A stretch of 64,000 bases of DNA from UBA2336 sp049306095 (GCA_049306095.1 JBAQPU010000022.1:153905-217904); one strand, 5' to 3'. Positions 35,738 through 44,974 are shown, numbered from the stretch's first letter. The notes: generated by a model not told the origin, from the sequence alone. A program made the numbers and translations.

Positions 35738-36412
35738 ATGCGCAACCAAAATTTTTGGAAGAAAAGTGTTAAAGAAAGCGGGGTATTAAGTCCGGTTGAC
35801 CGGATTTCGGAAGTGCTTTTCGGGTTAATCATGGTGCTCACCTTTACGGGTGCCATCAGCGTTGCAACGGATGGTCGCGAAGAAATTCGTGAACTCTTAT
35901 GGGCCGCGCTGGGATGTAATGTGGCCTGGGGGCTCGTAGATGCCATTATGTATTTGATGAACGTGGCAGTAGAAAGAGGCCATGCCATTACCGTTCTTAG
36001 GAAATTGGGCCGGTTGACCGATGCTGCCGGTATTCGTTCTTTATTAAAAGAAGAGATGAGGCCATCGCTGGCTGCCATTGTTACGGATGAAGAGTTGGAT
36101 GCGTTAGGTGGGAGGCTCAAAAAATTACCGGAACCCTCCGCCAGGTTTTTGATTACCGGAACCGATATTCTTGCAGGTATTCAAATTTTTCTGCTTGTAT
36201 TTTTATGCACGCTGCCCGTTGCTCTTCCTTTTGCATTCTTTGATGAAATTTCACGTGCGATGCGGGTCTCCAACGGGATTGCTTTAATGATGTTGTTTTT
36301 GGGAGGCTACGCTCTTGGAAGATATGCCGGCTTCAAAAAAGTTATTACGGCAGTTGCCTATGTGGCTATCGGAGTGTTATTAGTCGCGCTAACCATGGCA
36401 TTAGGAGGATGA
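35738..36412 (+). CDS. VIT1/CCC1-like membrane protein
   Basis: A 224-residue membrane protein. The N-terminal part (SPVDRISEVLFGLIMVLTF followed by a helix) and two C-terminal pairs of membrane helices resemble VIT1/CCC1 family iron/manganese transporters. The middle (about residues 85-140) is an acidic and basic cytosolic loop containing LLKEEMRPSLAAIVTDEEL, which recalls the metal-binding region of that family. The start abuts the cax stop, and the last four bases overlap the next gene (ATGA), so the three are translationally coupled. Transport of a divalent metal is likely, but the ion is unknown. Confidence 0.6.
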   Translation: MRNQNFWKKSVKESGVLSPVDRISEVLFGLIMVLTFTGAISVATDGREEIRELLWAALGCNVAWGLVDAIMYLMNVAVERGHAITVLRKLGRLTDAAGIRSLLKEEMRPSLAAIVTDEELDALGGRLKKLPEPSARFLITGTDILAGIQIFLLVFLCTLPVALPFAFFDEISRAMRVSNGIALMMLFLGGYALGRYAGFKKVITAVAYVAIGVLLVALTMALGG

Positions 36413-37020
36413 AAAAATCCATACTTAGTTTCCTGATTTTAATGGCGGGTACTTCATTGGTACGCGCACAATCAGATTCATCAAAATGGAATTTCAGCGC
36501 GGATGCTAACTTTTATTTAATGCCTGATGATTTCTTTGTGTTGCCCGTTTTTCGTGCCGATAAAAATAAACTTCATCTGGAAGCCCGGTACAACTATGAA
36601 GACTTTGAAACGTTTTCCGGTTGGATCGGCTATAATTTTATAGGAGGAGGAGACCTGGAATACACCATCACACCCATGGCTGGTGGCGTAGCAGGAAATT
36701 CGAATGGGATGGGAGCAGGGCTTGAGATCACCCTGAATTACAAAAGATTTGAACTTTATACCGAATCTGAAAATTTTTTTGATTTTGAGTCGAGCGATAA
36801 TAATTTTTTCTATAACTGGTCTGACCTAACCTATTCGCCAGCCGATTGGCTATGGTTTGGCATCAGCGGACAGCGCACAAGATTGTATCAAACAGACCTC
36901 GACATTCAGCGTGGAATTATTCTGGGAGCAGGATACAAAAATTTCGAGCTGACTACCTATACTTTTAATCTGGGGTTTGACGATCCCTTTTTCATCATCA
37001 CATTATCAGCAGGCTTTTAG
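36409..37020 (+). CDS. exported barrel-like protein in the cation-transport operon
   Basis: A 203-residue protein with a signal peptide (KKSILSFLILMAGTSLVRAQ). Strand-rich, aromatic segments follow (FSADANFYLMPDDFFVLPVF, LHLEARYNYEDFETFSGWIG, DDPFFIITLSAGF), consistent with an outer-membrane barrel. Its start overlaps the stop of the VIT-like gene. A linked function in divalent cation handling is inferred only from the operon. Confidence 0.62.
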   Translation: MKKSILSFLILMAGTSLVRAQSDSSKWNFSADANFYLMPDDFFVLPVFRADKNKLHLEARYNYEDFETFSGWIGYNFIGGGDLEYTITPMAGGVAGNSNGMGAGLEITLNYKRFELYTESENFFDFESSDNNFFYNWSDLTYSPADWLWFGISGQRTRLYQTDLDIQRGIILGAGYKNFELTTYTFNLGFDDPFFIITLSAGF

Positions 37021-37044
37021 ATGACAATGGATTGAAAAGTAAAG

Positions 37045-37077
37045 CAAAGCATGTAGCTTAGCCGGGCAAATGCTTTG
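37045..37077 (+). promoter_or_regulatory. hairpin just before the pta start codon
   Basis: CAAAGCAT (37045-37052) and ATGCTTTG (37070-37077) pair across a 17-nt loop, ending 3 bp before ATG 37081. It could be a terminator of the preceding operon or a structure that hinders initiation of pta. Confidence 0.35.
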
Positions 37078-37080
37078 TTT

Positions 37081-39162
37081 ATGACCAATGCTATTTACCT
37101 GGCTACCACCGAACCTTATTCCGGAAAGTCAACCATTGCCCTGGGGCTTATGAACCTGCTGGCTTCCCGGGCTGAAAAGATCGCGTACTTTAAACCCATC
37201 ATCAGTGGTGATCAACCAGAAAAGGACAGTCATTTACACACAATCAAAACACATTTTAAACTTTCTACCGGGTATGATAGCATGTATGTGTTCACGCGGA
37301 AAGAACTGGTAAAGCATTTAAATGCGGGTAAGGAAACATTGGTTATCGATTCGATCATTAATAGATTCAAACAACTTCAGGAAAGCCACGAATTTGTAGT
37401 GGTGGAAGGAACAGATTTCACCAACGTTACCAACGAGGAATTTGATATCAACATTGCTATTGCAGAAAACCTGGGTATTCCGGTTGGCATCATCGTCCGT
37501 ACAGATAGTAAGGCGTTAAGCGAAATCGTGGATGCCACTATCTCGGCAATGAAAAGTTTTAAGGATAAAGGAGTTCAGGTTATTACCGTTATTGCGAATA
37601 AGGCCACCCTTGAAAATAAGGACGAGATTAAAGAAAAACTCACCGGTGAACTATCGAAAGATATTTTAGTAAGTGTGGTTCCAGCGAGCAAGGAGCTTAG
37701 CAGTCCAACAATGAAGGAAATTTTATCGGCAGTTGGCGGAGAAGTTTTACTGGGGGAGCATCTTCTTTCCAATACCGTTGAGAACTCCATTGTGGGCGCC
37801 ATGCAATTACATAACTCGCTGGCACGCCTTCAGAAAAATACGTTGATCGTAACACCGGGCGACCGTGGGGATCTGATTATCGGTGCGCTCCAGGCCAATC
37901 TTTCAAAAAATTATCCAAAAGTTGCGGGACTTATCCTAACCGGTGGACTACATCCTGAAGAAACAATCCTTCGATTGATTGAAGGATTGGATACGGTTGT
38001 TCCGATCATTACCGTAAAAACGGGCACCTTTGCCACGGTTAGTGCTGTGGCGAATGCGCGGCCAAGCATTCACCCTGCTAACAAAGAAAGAATTGCATTA
38101 GCGATCAGTCTGTTTGATCAACATGTGGATGTTCAGGGGTTAAGCGAGAAAATAATTTCTTTCCGAACGAACAACATTACGCCCCGCATGTTTCAGTACC
38201 AGATTGTAAAACGGGCGAAGGAGAAGAAAAGGCATATTGTGTTGCCCGAAGGTGATGATGACAGGATTTTACAGGCTGCCGAAGCGTTGATTGCCCAAAA
38301 TATTGTTGACCTCACGATTCTTGGAAAGAAGGAAAGTATGGAGGCGGCCATCAGGCGATTAAATTTATCGCTTGATCTTGATAAGGTGCAAATAATTGAT
38401 CCTGCTGCATCCGATCGTTACGCTGATTATGTTAACACGTTGCACGAGCTTCGAAAAAGCAAAGGCGTGACAATGGAAATGGCCCGTGATCTGATGCTGG
38501 ATGTTTCCTATTTCGGTACGATGATGGTGTACAAGGGCGAAGCCGATGGCATGGTTTCGGGTGCGGCACACACAACGCAGCATACCATTCGCCCGGCATT
38601 ACAGTTTATAAAGACGAAGTCAGGAGTCAACACCGTTTCATCAGTCTTCTTTATGTGTCTGCCTAACCGGGTTTCTATTTTTGGCGATTGTGCGGTAAAC
38701 CCCAATCCAACTGCTGAACAGCTTGCCGACATCGCGATCTCTTCGGCTGATACCAGTAAGATGTTTAGCATCGAACCTAAAATTGCCATGCTGTCGTACT
38801 CTTCCGGTACTTCCGGTGCCGGTGCCGATGTTGAAAAAGTTAAGCAGGCAACCGATCTGGTACGACAACGAAGGCCCGATTTAAAAGTGGAGGGCCCTAT
38901 TCAATATGATGCGGCAGTTGATCCAACGGTAGGAAAGAAGAAATTACCAAACTCAGAAGTTGCTGGGCAAGCCAGTGTGTTGATTTTTCCTGATCTGAAT
39001 ACCGGTAACAATACATACAAAGCCGTACAACGCGAAACGGGCGCTTTAGCCATCGGCCCGATGTTGCAGGGCTTGAACAAACCCGTTAATGATTTAAGTC
39101 GCGGCTGTACGGTAGACGATATTTTTAATACGGTGGTGATCACCGCCATTCAAGCACAATAG
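37081..39162 (+). CDS. pta: phosphate acetyltransferase
   Basis: A 693-residue long-form Pta from ATG 37081 (a TTG two codons earlier is unnecessary). It reversibly makes acetyl phosphate from acetyl-CoA. Residues about 1-220 form a BioD-like P-loop domain (IYLATTEPYSGKSTIALGL; the Walker A-like GKST is kept). About 225-350 is a DRTGG domain (VTPGDRGDLIIGALQ). From about 365 comes the catalytic PTA domain (HIVLPEGDDDRILQAA, GEADGMVSGAAHTT, DPTVGKKKLPNSEVAGQA). The acetate kinase gene begins 2 bp later, forming the usual acetate-fermentation or overflow operon. Confidence 0.97.
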   Translation: MTNAIYLATTEPYSGKSTIALGLMNLLASRAEKIAYFKPIISGDQPEKDSHLHTIKTHFKLSTGYDSMYVFTRKELVKHLNAGKETLVIDSIINRFKQLQESHEFVVVEGTDFTNVTNEEFDINIAIAENLGIPVGIIVRTDSKALSEIVDATISAMKSFKDKGVQVITVIANKATLENKDEIKEKLTGELSKDILVSVVPASKELSSPTMKEILSAVGGEVLLGEHLLSNTVENSIVGAMQLHNSLARLQKNTLIVTPGDRGDLIIGALQANLSKNYPKVAGLILTGGLHPEETILRLIEGLDTVVPIITVKTGTFATVSAVANARPSIHPANKERIALAISLFDQHVDVQGLSEKIISFRTNNITPRMFQYQIVKRAKEKKRHIVLPEGDDDRILQAAEALIAQNIVDLTILGKKESMEAAIRRLNLSLDLDKVQIIDPAASDRYADYVNTLHELRKSKGVTMEMARDLMLDVSYFGTMMVYKGEADGMVSGAAHTTQHTIRPALQFIKTKSGVNTVSSVFFMCLPNRVSIFGDCAVNPNPTAEQLADIAISSADTSKMFSIEPKIAMLSYSSGTSGAGADVEKVKQATDLVRQRRPDLKVEGPIQYDAAVDPTVGKKKLPNSEVAGQASVLIFPDLNTGNNTYKAVQRETGALAIGPMLQGLNKPVNDLSRGCTVDDIFNTVVITAIQAQ

Positions 39163-39164
39163 CC

Positions 39165-40367
39165 ATGAATGTATTTGTCATTAATTCCGGCAGCAGTTCC
39201 ATTAAGTATCAACTCATTCAGATGCCCGAAGCCATCGTTGTTTGTTCGGGGTTGATCGACAGGATAGGGCTGGAAGGCTCGACCATTCAGCATAAAACAT
39301 TTTTAAAGGGAACGGAGCAGATTACTAAAAGACAACTTGTGATTAAAAATCATGCGGAAGGATTGAAAGAGGCGGCAAACCTCCTGACACACGCTGAAAT
39401 TGGTGTCATTGATAATCCAGATGAGATTCATGTTGTCGGCCACCGGGTGGTGCATGGGGGTGAAAGTTTTTCTGATACGATGATCGTCACTGATGAGGTG
39501 AAAGAAAAAATTAAGGAGTTGTTCCCGCTTGCACCGCTACACAATCCGCCTAATTACCTGGGGATAGAAGTAGCGGAGAAAATTTTTGAAAAGGCAAGTC
39601 AGGTTGCGGTTTTTGATACGGCCTTTCACCAGACCATGCCTCCGGTGGCATACCGTATTGCGATACCCAAATCTTTTTATGATGAACACCAAATTCGAAA
39701 CTATGGATTTCATGGTACCAGTCATAAGTATGTATCGGAACGGGCGGCTGAATATTTAAAAAAGAAAGATGCCAAAATCATCACCATTCATCTGGGCAAT
39801 GGGTGCAGCATGACAGCCGTTCAAAATGGAAAATGCGTTGACACCAGTATGGGCTTTGGCCCGATGAACGGTTTGATCATGGGTACCCGCACGGGCGACA
39901 TTGATCAGTCTGTTATATTTCATTTAGTGAATGAACTTGGTTATTCACTGGATGAAGTGAATACCATCCTGAATAAAAAAAGCGGTATGCTTGGCCTCAC
40001 CGGTTTCAGCGACATGCGTGATGTGAAGCAGGAAATTAAAAAGGGCAATGCAGAAGCCCGGTTAGCATACGATATGTATGCGTATCATATCAAAAAATTT
40101 ATTGGCTCGTTTGTGACAGTATTGAACGGGGTGGACGCGCTTGTATTTACTGCCGGAGTAGGTGAGAACGATCCGCTTACGCGTGAACTGGCAACAAAAA
40201 ATATGGATTCGCTGGGTATTCTGTTAGATGAAGAAAAAAATAATGCCGGAGGTAAAGGAATTCAGGAGATTAGTAAAACCGGGGCGCCCGTTAAAATTCT
40301 GGTGATCCCTACAAATGAAGAGCTGGAGATTGCGCGCCAATGTTATACGTTGCTCTCCAGCTCTTAA
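39165..40367 (+). CDS. ackA: acetate kinase
   Basis: A 400-residue acetate kinase that makes ATP and acetate from acetyl phosphate. The family start VINSGSSSIKYQL (Asn6), the substrate-pocket HRVVHGGESF, FDTAFHQTMP, the adenosine-site IITIHLGNGCSMTAV, MNGLIMGTRTGDID and VFTAGVGENDP are all present. It starts 2 bp after pta, and together they complete the acetyl-CoA to acetate route. Confidence 0.98.
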   Translation: MNVFVINSGSSSIKYQLIQMPEAIVVCSGLIDRIGLEGSTIQHKTFLKGTEQITKRQLVIKNHAEGLKEAANLLTHAEIGVIDNPDEIHVVGHRVVHGGESFSDTMIVTDEVKEKIKELFPLAPLHNPPNYLGIEVAEKIFEKASQVAVFDTAFHQTMPPVAYRIAIPKSFYDEHQIRNYGFHGTSHKYVSERAAEYLKKKDAKIITIHLGNGCSMTAVQNGKCVDTSMGFGPMNGLIMGTRTGDIDQSVIFHLVNELGYSLDEVNTILNKKSGMLGLTGFSDMRDVKQEIKKGNAEARLAYDMYAYHIKKFIGSFVTVLNGVDALVFTAGVGENDPLTRELATKNMDSLGILLDEEKNNAGGKGIQEISKTGAPVKILVIPTNEELEIARQCYTLLSSS

Positions 40368-40418
40368 AAATAATTCTTGTTTTTATCGTTGTTTTTTAGC
40401 CATGTTCATGAGCTGCCC

Positions 40419-40625
40419 TTACGTTGGGATTTGCATCATGATCTGCGCCCGGATTTGGGCTGTCAGGTAAAGCTCTGCCTGGTAAAATTGAAACGCGACA
40501 TTCGCATTGGTAGCGGTCTTAACCTTTTTGTAATAGGTTTCCAGCATTTTTTCCTGCTCGATGCGATTCACAAAATACTGGCCGACAAGCGAATCGGCTT
40601 TTGCGGGAGTTAAATTATTCTGGTT
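40419..40625 (-). pseudogene. truncated C-terminal fragment of a small periplasmic protein gene
   Basis: About 65 codons ending at the TAA 40419-40421 read as a coherent protein tail: LTPAKADSLVGQYFVNRIEQ, then EKMLETYYKKVKT and FYQAELYLTAQIRAQIMMQI. This resembles the end of a common Bacteroidetes periplasmic helical protein of roughly 160-180 residues. No signal peptide, start codon or N-terminal half is present. Going upstream, the frame runs straight into the 3' end of the 707-residue gene, whose stop is at 40624. It is most likely a remnant left by a deletion. Confidence 0.5.
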
Positions 40626-42747
40626 ATCTCCTCCTGCCACCGCCACCGCCCATTCTGGCCCCTCCACCACCTCCGCGATAACTGCCGCCCATATTACCTC
40701 CGCGGTTCATATTGTTGAAATTAGAATTTTGCTGGCTGCTGCGTTGCCGGTTTTGGTAATCGCGGTTCATTTGCTGCGACTGCTGGGTTTGGTTCCATTG
40801 GTTTCCGTTTCGCTGATTCCAGTTACCGTTATCGTTGCGTTGGTACACGTTTCCATTTTTGTCGGAATACACGTTGTTGTTTTTACGCGGCCCCGAATTG
40901 GACGGCTGCTGCGAAACACCCGGTTGCTGGCTTGCACCTTGCCTATTTTGTCCACGTTGCTGATCGCGCGTAGAGGCTGATGGATTTTGCCCGCGCTTCA
41001 CGTCACGGGTATTCACGCCATTTCGGTTATTATAAATGTTGTTGGAGCGATCGGTATTAATATTGATATCTCCATTATTAATGAAGGTTGGCCCCCGTCC
41101 TCCATACATGCCGCCATGATAGGGAGGATGATAGGGAGGATGGTGATGGTGCGGTCCCCAATAACCACCGCCTCCATACATGCTGAAAGAGAACCATCCC
41201 ATGCTGTAATGAAAGCCCATGCTCCAACCCGACCATGGATTGTAGTGCATACTGAAACCAAAGGTGGCCGGGTGCGGGTAGTAGTAAGGCCCATACCATG
41301 GATTGTAGTAGTAGCCGGTTCCGTACACAACCGTTGGCCCGTAAACGTACGCGCCCATATAACCGGGTGTGTAACCAACGTAAACAACCTCGGGAGTTGA
41401 TTCGTAGATGTAAACATATTTTACATTGTAGGCCGATGAACTGGCCGGTATTTTATCAACATCCTTGGGTCGCTCATCGCTCACTTTCCAGGGGCCTTTG
41501 GCAGCAGTAGCAACAAACCAAACGCCATCTTCCACGCAATAATATTTATTACCTGACTTGAGCACCGTGCTCTTGGTGTTCATAGCCAGATCAAGTGAGG
41601 TGCCTTCAATCTTTTCAAATTTAGGTTCGCCATCGTATGTAACGGTACAGGTTGCTTTCTTCCGGTCAACTTTGGCGGTTTGTGGTACCTGCGCATCATG
41701 AATGGCATCCTGACTGGCAGGAGTGCCTGCAACACTGGCCAGCACATTATCTTTTTCGGAGCCTTCCGGAATTTTCGCGAAGTCTGCCGGAAGTTTATCT
41801 GCGGCAACATACGTCCATGGCCCTTCTAATTTTAACGAAGAATACCACCGGCCTGAGAGCAGCACATAAAAGTTCTGGTTGTCCATACTCTTGAAAATGT
41901 CGTTTTCGGAGTTAGAAACGTACAGCAAATTGGTTCCGTTAATGTTGGCATAGTTGGCTTCACCTTTCGATTGAATTAATTCTGCCGGAACGGTACTCAC
42001 CAGAATAGCCGGAGGGCCGCCTTCTGTTTTTTGTGTTTTTTCTGTTTGTTGTTTCTTGAGCTGTTGATCTAAAGCAGCGATTGATTTTGGCAAGGTGGTC
42101 GTTGGCTGATATCCCTCTTTTACGTTTGAAGAAGCATACCAGAACTGACCGCCATAGAGATAGAATTTTTTGTCATCCGGATTTTCAACAATTAAGAAAG
42201 CGGAGTTGATCACCCGTTTCATTTTCAATTCTTTATCATCCTGAAGTTTAGGTTCACCATCCATCAATACCAGTGTGCTGGCCTGCGCGGCATAGTGTAT
42301 AGCGGGCGGATCATTTTTGAGATCCTCGCTTACAATAGCCTGCTCGTTTTCAATTGTGGAAATCAATTCATCCATTGAGCCGGTGAGTTTCCAGGTTGGA
42401 ATTTCAGTTTCGAGAAGTTTTTTTAGTTTGTTAATCTTCATGGTGTCTTCCACACCGGGAAGTTTCACATCGTTTACGAGAATGCTTTCCAGCGCCACGG
42501 TACGATCATCGCGGTTGGTAGCCATGGTGGCAGTAAACCAGAATACACCAAAGAGGGGGTCGGCTGCTCCTTTTTCCTGAGCGGAGAAAGCGGCACGTCC
42601 GTCCAACTTGTTTCCCTTGATGGATTCGGGCTGGGGTTGATAAACCGTAACTACCGTTCCGTTCTTGGTTTGAATTTCTTTTGGCCATTGCCCAAAAGCT
42701 GCTACAGCTACCAACAGGAGAGAAAGGAGTACGAGTGATTTTTTCAC
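40624..42747 (-). CDS. large exported protein with a low-complexity C-terminus
   Basis: A 707-residue protein with a signal peptide (KKSLVLLSLLLVAVAAFGQ). Residues about 20-440 are globular, with repeated structural units such as KKFYLYGGQFWYASSNVKEG, FYVLLSGRWYSSLKLEGPW and KYYCVEDGVWFVATAAKGPW, each a Tyr/Trp-rich strand pair ending in a GPW-type turn. From about 450 the protein is Tyr/Pro/Gly-rich with several His runs, then Asn/Gln/Arg-rich, ending in GGGGGARMGGGGGRRR. Similar proteins are usually annotated only as hypothetical or carbohydrate-binding. The tail looks disordered and basic. Confidence 0.65.
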   Translation of the reverse strand: MKKSLVLLSLLLVAVAAFGQWPKEIQTKNGTVVTVYQPQPESIKGNKLDGRAAFSAQEKGAADPLFGVFWFTATMATNRDDRTVALESILVNDVKLPGVEDTMKINKLKKLLETEIPTWKLTGSMDELISTIENEQAIVSEDLKNDPPAIHYAAQASTLVLMDGEPKLQDDKELKMKRVINSAFLIVENPDDKKFYLYGGQFWYASSNVKEGYQPTTTLPKSIAALDQQLKKQQTEKTQKTEGGPPAILVSTVPAELIQSKGEANYANINGTNLLYVSNSENDIFKSMDNQNFYVLLSGRWYSSLKLEGPWTYVAADKLPADFAKIPEGSEKDNVLASVAGTPASQDAIHDAQVPQTAKVDRKKATCTVTYDGEPKFEKIEGTSLDLAMNTKSTVLKSGNKYYCVEDGVWFVATAAKGPWKVSDERPKDVDKIPASSSAYNVKYVYIYESTPEVVYVGYTPGYMGAYVYGPTVVYGTGYYYNPWYGPYYYPHPATFGFSMHYNPWSGWSMGFHYSMGWFSFSMYGGGGYWGPHHHHPPYHPPYHGGMYGGRGPTFINNGDININTDRSNNIYNNRNGVNTRDVKRGQNPSASTRDQQRGQNRQGASQQPGVSQQPSNSGPRKNNNVYSDKNGNVYQRNDNGNWNQRNGNQWNQTQQSQQMNRDYQNRQRSSQQNSNFNNMNRGGNMGGSYRGGGGGARMGGGGGRRR

Positions 42748-42792
42748 GGAAGTTTGTTTTAGTTAATTATTGCTATCCAAATAAAAAGTGAC

Positions 42793-43527
42793 CTAAATAT
42801 CGAGTTTAAAATCCTGAACCTGAATGTTGTCCATTCCTTTTCGATCGAAAGGGTATTCTATCATGCTTTGAAAATTAGTGATGGTTACCAAAATCACATT
42901 GGTAAACGCCATTAAAAGGTAGTAACCCCATGTTGGAATAAGCAATTCAACATGATTCAGTACAATAGGTGCCTGAATAAGCGGAAAAATTAATGTGAAG
43001 AAAATTCCGTAAAACCGCATACCGGCCATCGTGCGATGGTTCACCAGACTGAGTAAATACGCTGAACTTTCCACCACATCACGCATGTAGCGGATCATAC
43101 GTAATTTATTGCGTGTTGAAATTTCCTCTTTATTCTTTTCGATGAAGATAAAAATGTTGTCCAGAAATTGCTGGAAGGTTCGGTATCCCTTCACCTTGTT
43201 TTCTAATTGACTAAAAAGCTGGTCTGTCATTTTCTTTAAAAGCCCTCGCGCCTCTTGCTTTCCTTCAGTCGAAAGATCTTCCGAAACCTGAAATGAATAG
43301 TGAAGCGCCATGGCCCCTCCCTTAAACAAGCCAAAATATTCAAGGGCTTTATCTCTTCGCTTAAAAGCAGCCTGGATAGAAAAATGTAATGGAAAGACCA
43401 CCGCTATCCCAAAAAGAAGGATGTTGAAACTGAACTTTACATGATAGGTAATCGCTAAAAAAGCCGCCACCTGTGAGATCGCCAGTGCTAAAAAAGTTCG
43501 TACATTGAAATAATTAAAAACCTTCAT
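42793..43527 (-). CDS. bestrophin-like membrane protein (tentative)
   Basis: 244 residues from ATG 43527. The frame extends 60 codons upstream into the divergent gene, which is not credible. Two N-terminal membrane helices (about residues 11-27 and 33-51) and two C-terminal ones (GIFFTLIFPLIQAPIVL; YYLLMAFTNVILVTITNF) flank a cytosolic helical region. The end, SMIEYPFDRKGMDNIQV, recalls the acidic Pro-Phe segment after the last helix of bestrophin channels. An anion-channel role is possible but not firm. Its start codon overlaps that of the divergent gene by two bases. Confidence 0.5.
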   Translation of the reverse strand: MKVFNYFNVRTFLALAISQVAAFLAITYHVKFSFNILLFGIAVVFPLHFSIQAAFKRRDKALEYFGLFKGGAMALHYSFQVSEDLSTEGKQEARGLLKKMTDQLFSQLENKVKGYRTFQQFLDNIFIFIEKNKEEISTRNKLRMIRYMRDVVESSAYLLSLVNHRTMAGMRFYGIFFTLIFPLIQAPIVLNHVELLIPTWGYYLLMAFTNVILVTITNFQSMIEYPFDRKGMDNIQVQDFKLDI

Positions 43528-44542
43528 GATGAAAAAGAGTTTCGGACTTTCCTTGCTGTTCGCTTTTCTGGTTACGCATTCCTTTTCGCAGGATGTACCC
43601 CTTTTTAAAACACAAGAACCACTCGCGATTCGGGCAACGGGTTCTGTCAAAGCTATTAAAAAGAACTCAAACGACTCCACGCTGGTGGCCGGAAAATTTG
43701 AATACAAACAAGGTGATCAGTGGATTACTGTTCCGGTAAAAACACGGGTAAGAGGAAATTTCAGGTTGAAGAATTGTTATTTCCCTCCTTTAAAAGTGAA
43801 GTTCAAAAAAAACGATGTGATCAATACCGAATTTGCCGGAAATAAATCTCTGAAGCTGGTCGTGCCCTGTAAAACTTCTTCCGATAAAAATGATCTCATC
43901 CTGAAAGAATATTTATGCTATCGGTTTTATGAGACTTTATCTCCCTATTATTTCAGAACACGGCTTGCAAATCTGGATCTGACGGAAACCTCGCGTAAGA
44001 AAATCAGAACGTACGAGTTGCTAACTTTTTTTGTGGAGGATAACTCGATGGTAGCCAAACGAAGTGGAGCAACGGTTATTGATACAAAAGGAATTCATCC
44101 TACCCTGTTCGATGAAAGGCAATCGGTTCGAAACGATTTCTTTCAATACATGATTGGCAATGCCGACTGGTCGGCTGTGTATCAGCATAATAGTAACACG
44201 CTTCAGGTAAATGGTAAATATGTTCCGTTGTCGTACGACTTTGATATGGCGGGTTTTGTGAATGCCGGGTATGCCCAGGCCAACCCTACTAACCTAGGTA
44301 CGGGTGATATTCGTGAACGTGTGTATCGTGGCTTTTGCAAGTCAACGGGTGTGATGGAAGAAGTGAGGAAAGAATTTTTGGAAAAGGAGGCCTCTCTGAT
44401 TGCTATTATTGATGACCACGCAACGCATTTTCAAAATTATGAAGTAAAAGACATGAAGAATTATCTCGATAGCTTTTTCTACATCCTGAAAAGCGATAAC
44501 GAATTTAAGCAGTCTATAGTAGAGCAGTGCAGGACAAAATAA
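43526..44542 (+). CDS. CotH-kinase-like exported protein
   Basis: A 338-residue protein with a signal peptide (KKSFGLSLLFAFLVTHSFSQ). Several segments fit the CotH atypical kinase pattern: RVRGNFRLKNCYFPPLKVKF, the basic KSLKLVVPC, ELLTFFVEDNSMVAKRSG, FFQYMIGNADWSAVYQHN and YVPLSYDFDMAGFVNAGYA, where DFD would be the metal-binding Asp pair. CotH-type proteins phosphorylate secreted proteins in spore formers and fungi; bacterial exported relatives are common but mostly untested. The first of the two adjacent ATG codons shares bases with the divergent minus-strand start. Confidence 0.6.
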   Translation: MMKKSFGLSLLFAFLVTHSFSQDVPLFKTQEPLAIRATGSVKAIKKNSNDSTLVAGKFEYKQGDQWITVPVKTRVRGNFRLKNCYFPPLKVKFKKNDVINTEFAGNKSLKLVVPCKTSSDKNDLILKEYLCYRFYETLSPYYFRTRLANLDLTETSRKKIRTYELLTFFVEDNSMVAKRSGATVIDTKGIHPTLFDERQSVRNDFFQYMIGNADWSAVYQHNSNTLQVNGKYVPLSYDFDMAGFVNAGYAQANPTNLGTGDIRERVYRGFCKSTGVMEEVRKEFLEKEASLIAIIDDHATHFQNYEVKDMKNYLDSFFYILKSDNEFKQSIVEQCRTK

Positions 44543-44569
44543 GCTGTTATGTTTAAGTAGTTGCTGAAA

Positions 44570-44974
44570 TTACATTTTCCAGTTCTCCACCCTAAGACCT
44601 TGAATAAATTGGTAATGCTTTTCGTTATTTGTAATAAAAGTTAAGTCGTTTTCAAGGGCAATTCCGGCAATCAAAATATCGGAGGTGCCAATAGTAATTC
44701 CCTTTTGCCTAAGGTCTGCGTAAATGGCACCTGAAATTTTTGCTGATTCTTCTGAAATATGAATGATGGTGTTATTGTTTAGAAACTCTTCGAATTCTAT
44801 AAGTTGCTTCTCAGCCCTTTTGAATTTAAGTCCACCAAGAATTTCATAGTAGGTGATGATTGATATATTGATAGCATCAAATTCTTTTAGATAGTTGTTG
44901 AAATTATTAATAACATTTTGATCTCCCTTAAAGTAGAAGGATAGAATGTCTGTATCAACCAGAGATTCAGTCAC
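44570..44974 (-). CDS. PIN-domain ribonuclease toxin (VapC-like)
   Basis: A 134-residue PIN-domain protein. The acidic active site is visible: Asp7 and Asp9 in VDTDILSFYF, Glu44 in YYEILGG, Asp99 in GTSDILIAGIA, with Asn116-Asn117 near the fourth position. VapC toxins cut tRNA or rRNA when freed from antitoxin. The partner gene ends 2 bp upstream. Confidence 0.88.
   Translation of the reverse strand: MTESLVDTDILSFYFKGDQNVINNFNNYLKEFDAINISIITYYEILGGLKFKRAEKQLIEFEEFLNNNTIIHISEESAKISGAIYADLRQKGITIGTSDILIAGIALENDLTFITNNEKHYQFIQGLRVENWKM

Noticed and set aside
41013..41417. Long open frames opposite the 707-residue gene (for example 40987-41400 plus and 41013-41417 minus)
   Set aside because: They lie over the low-complexity Tyr/Gly/His-coding part of the real gene, where base composition keeps other frames open. 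The proteins show no signal peptide or family features.
43528..43707. N-terminal extension of the bestrophin-like gene upstream of 43527
   Set aside because: It is the reverse strand of the CotH-like coding sequence and shows no helix or family similarity.
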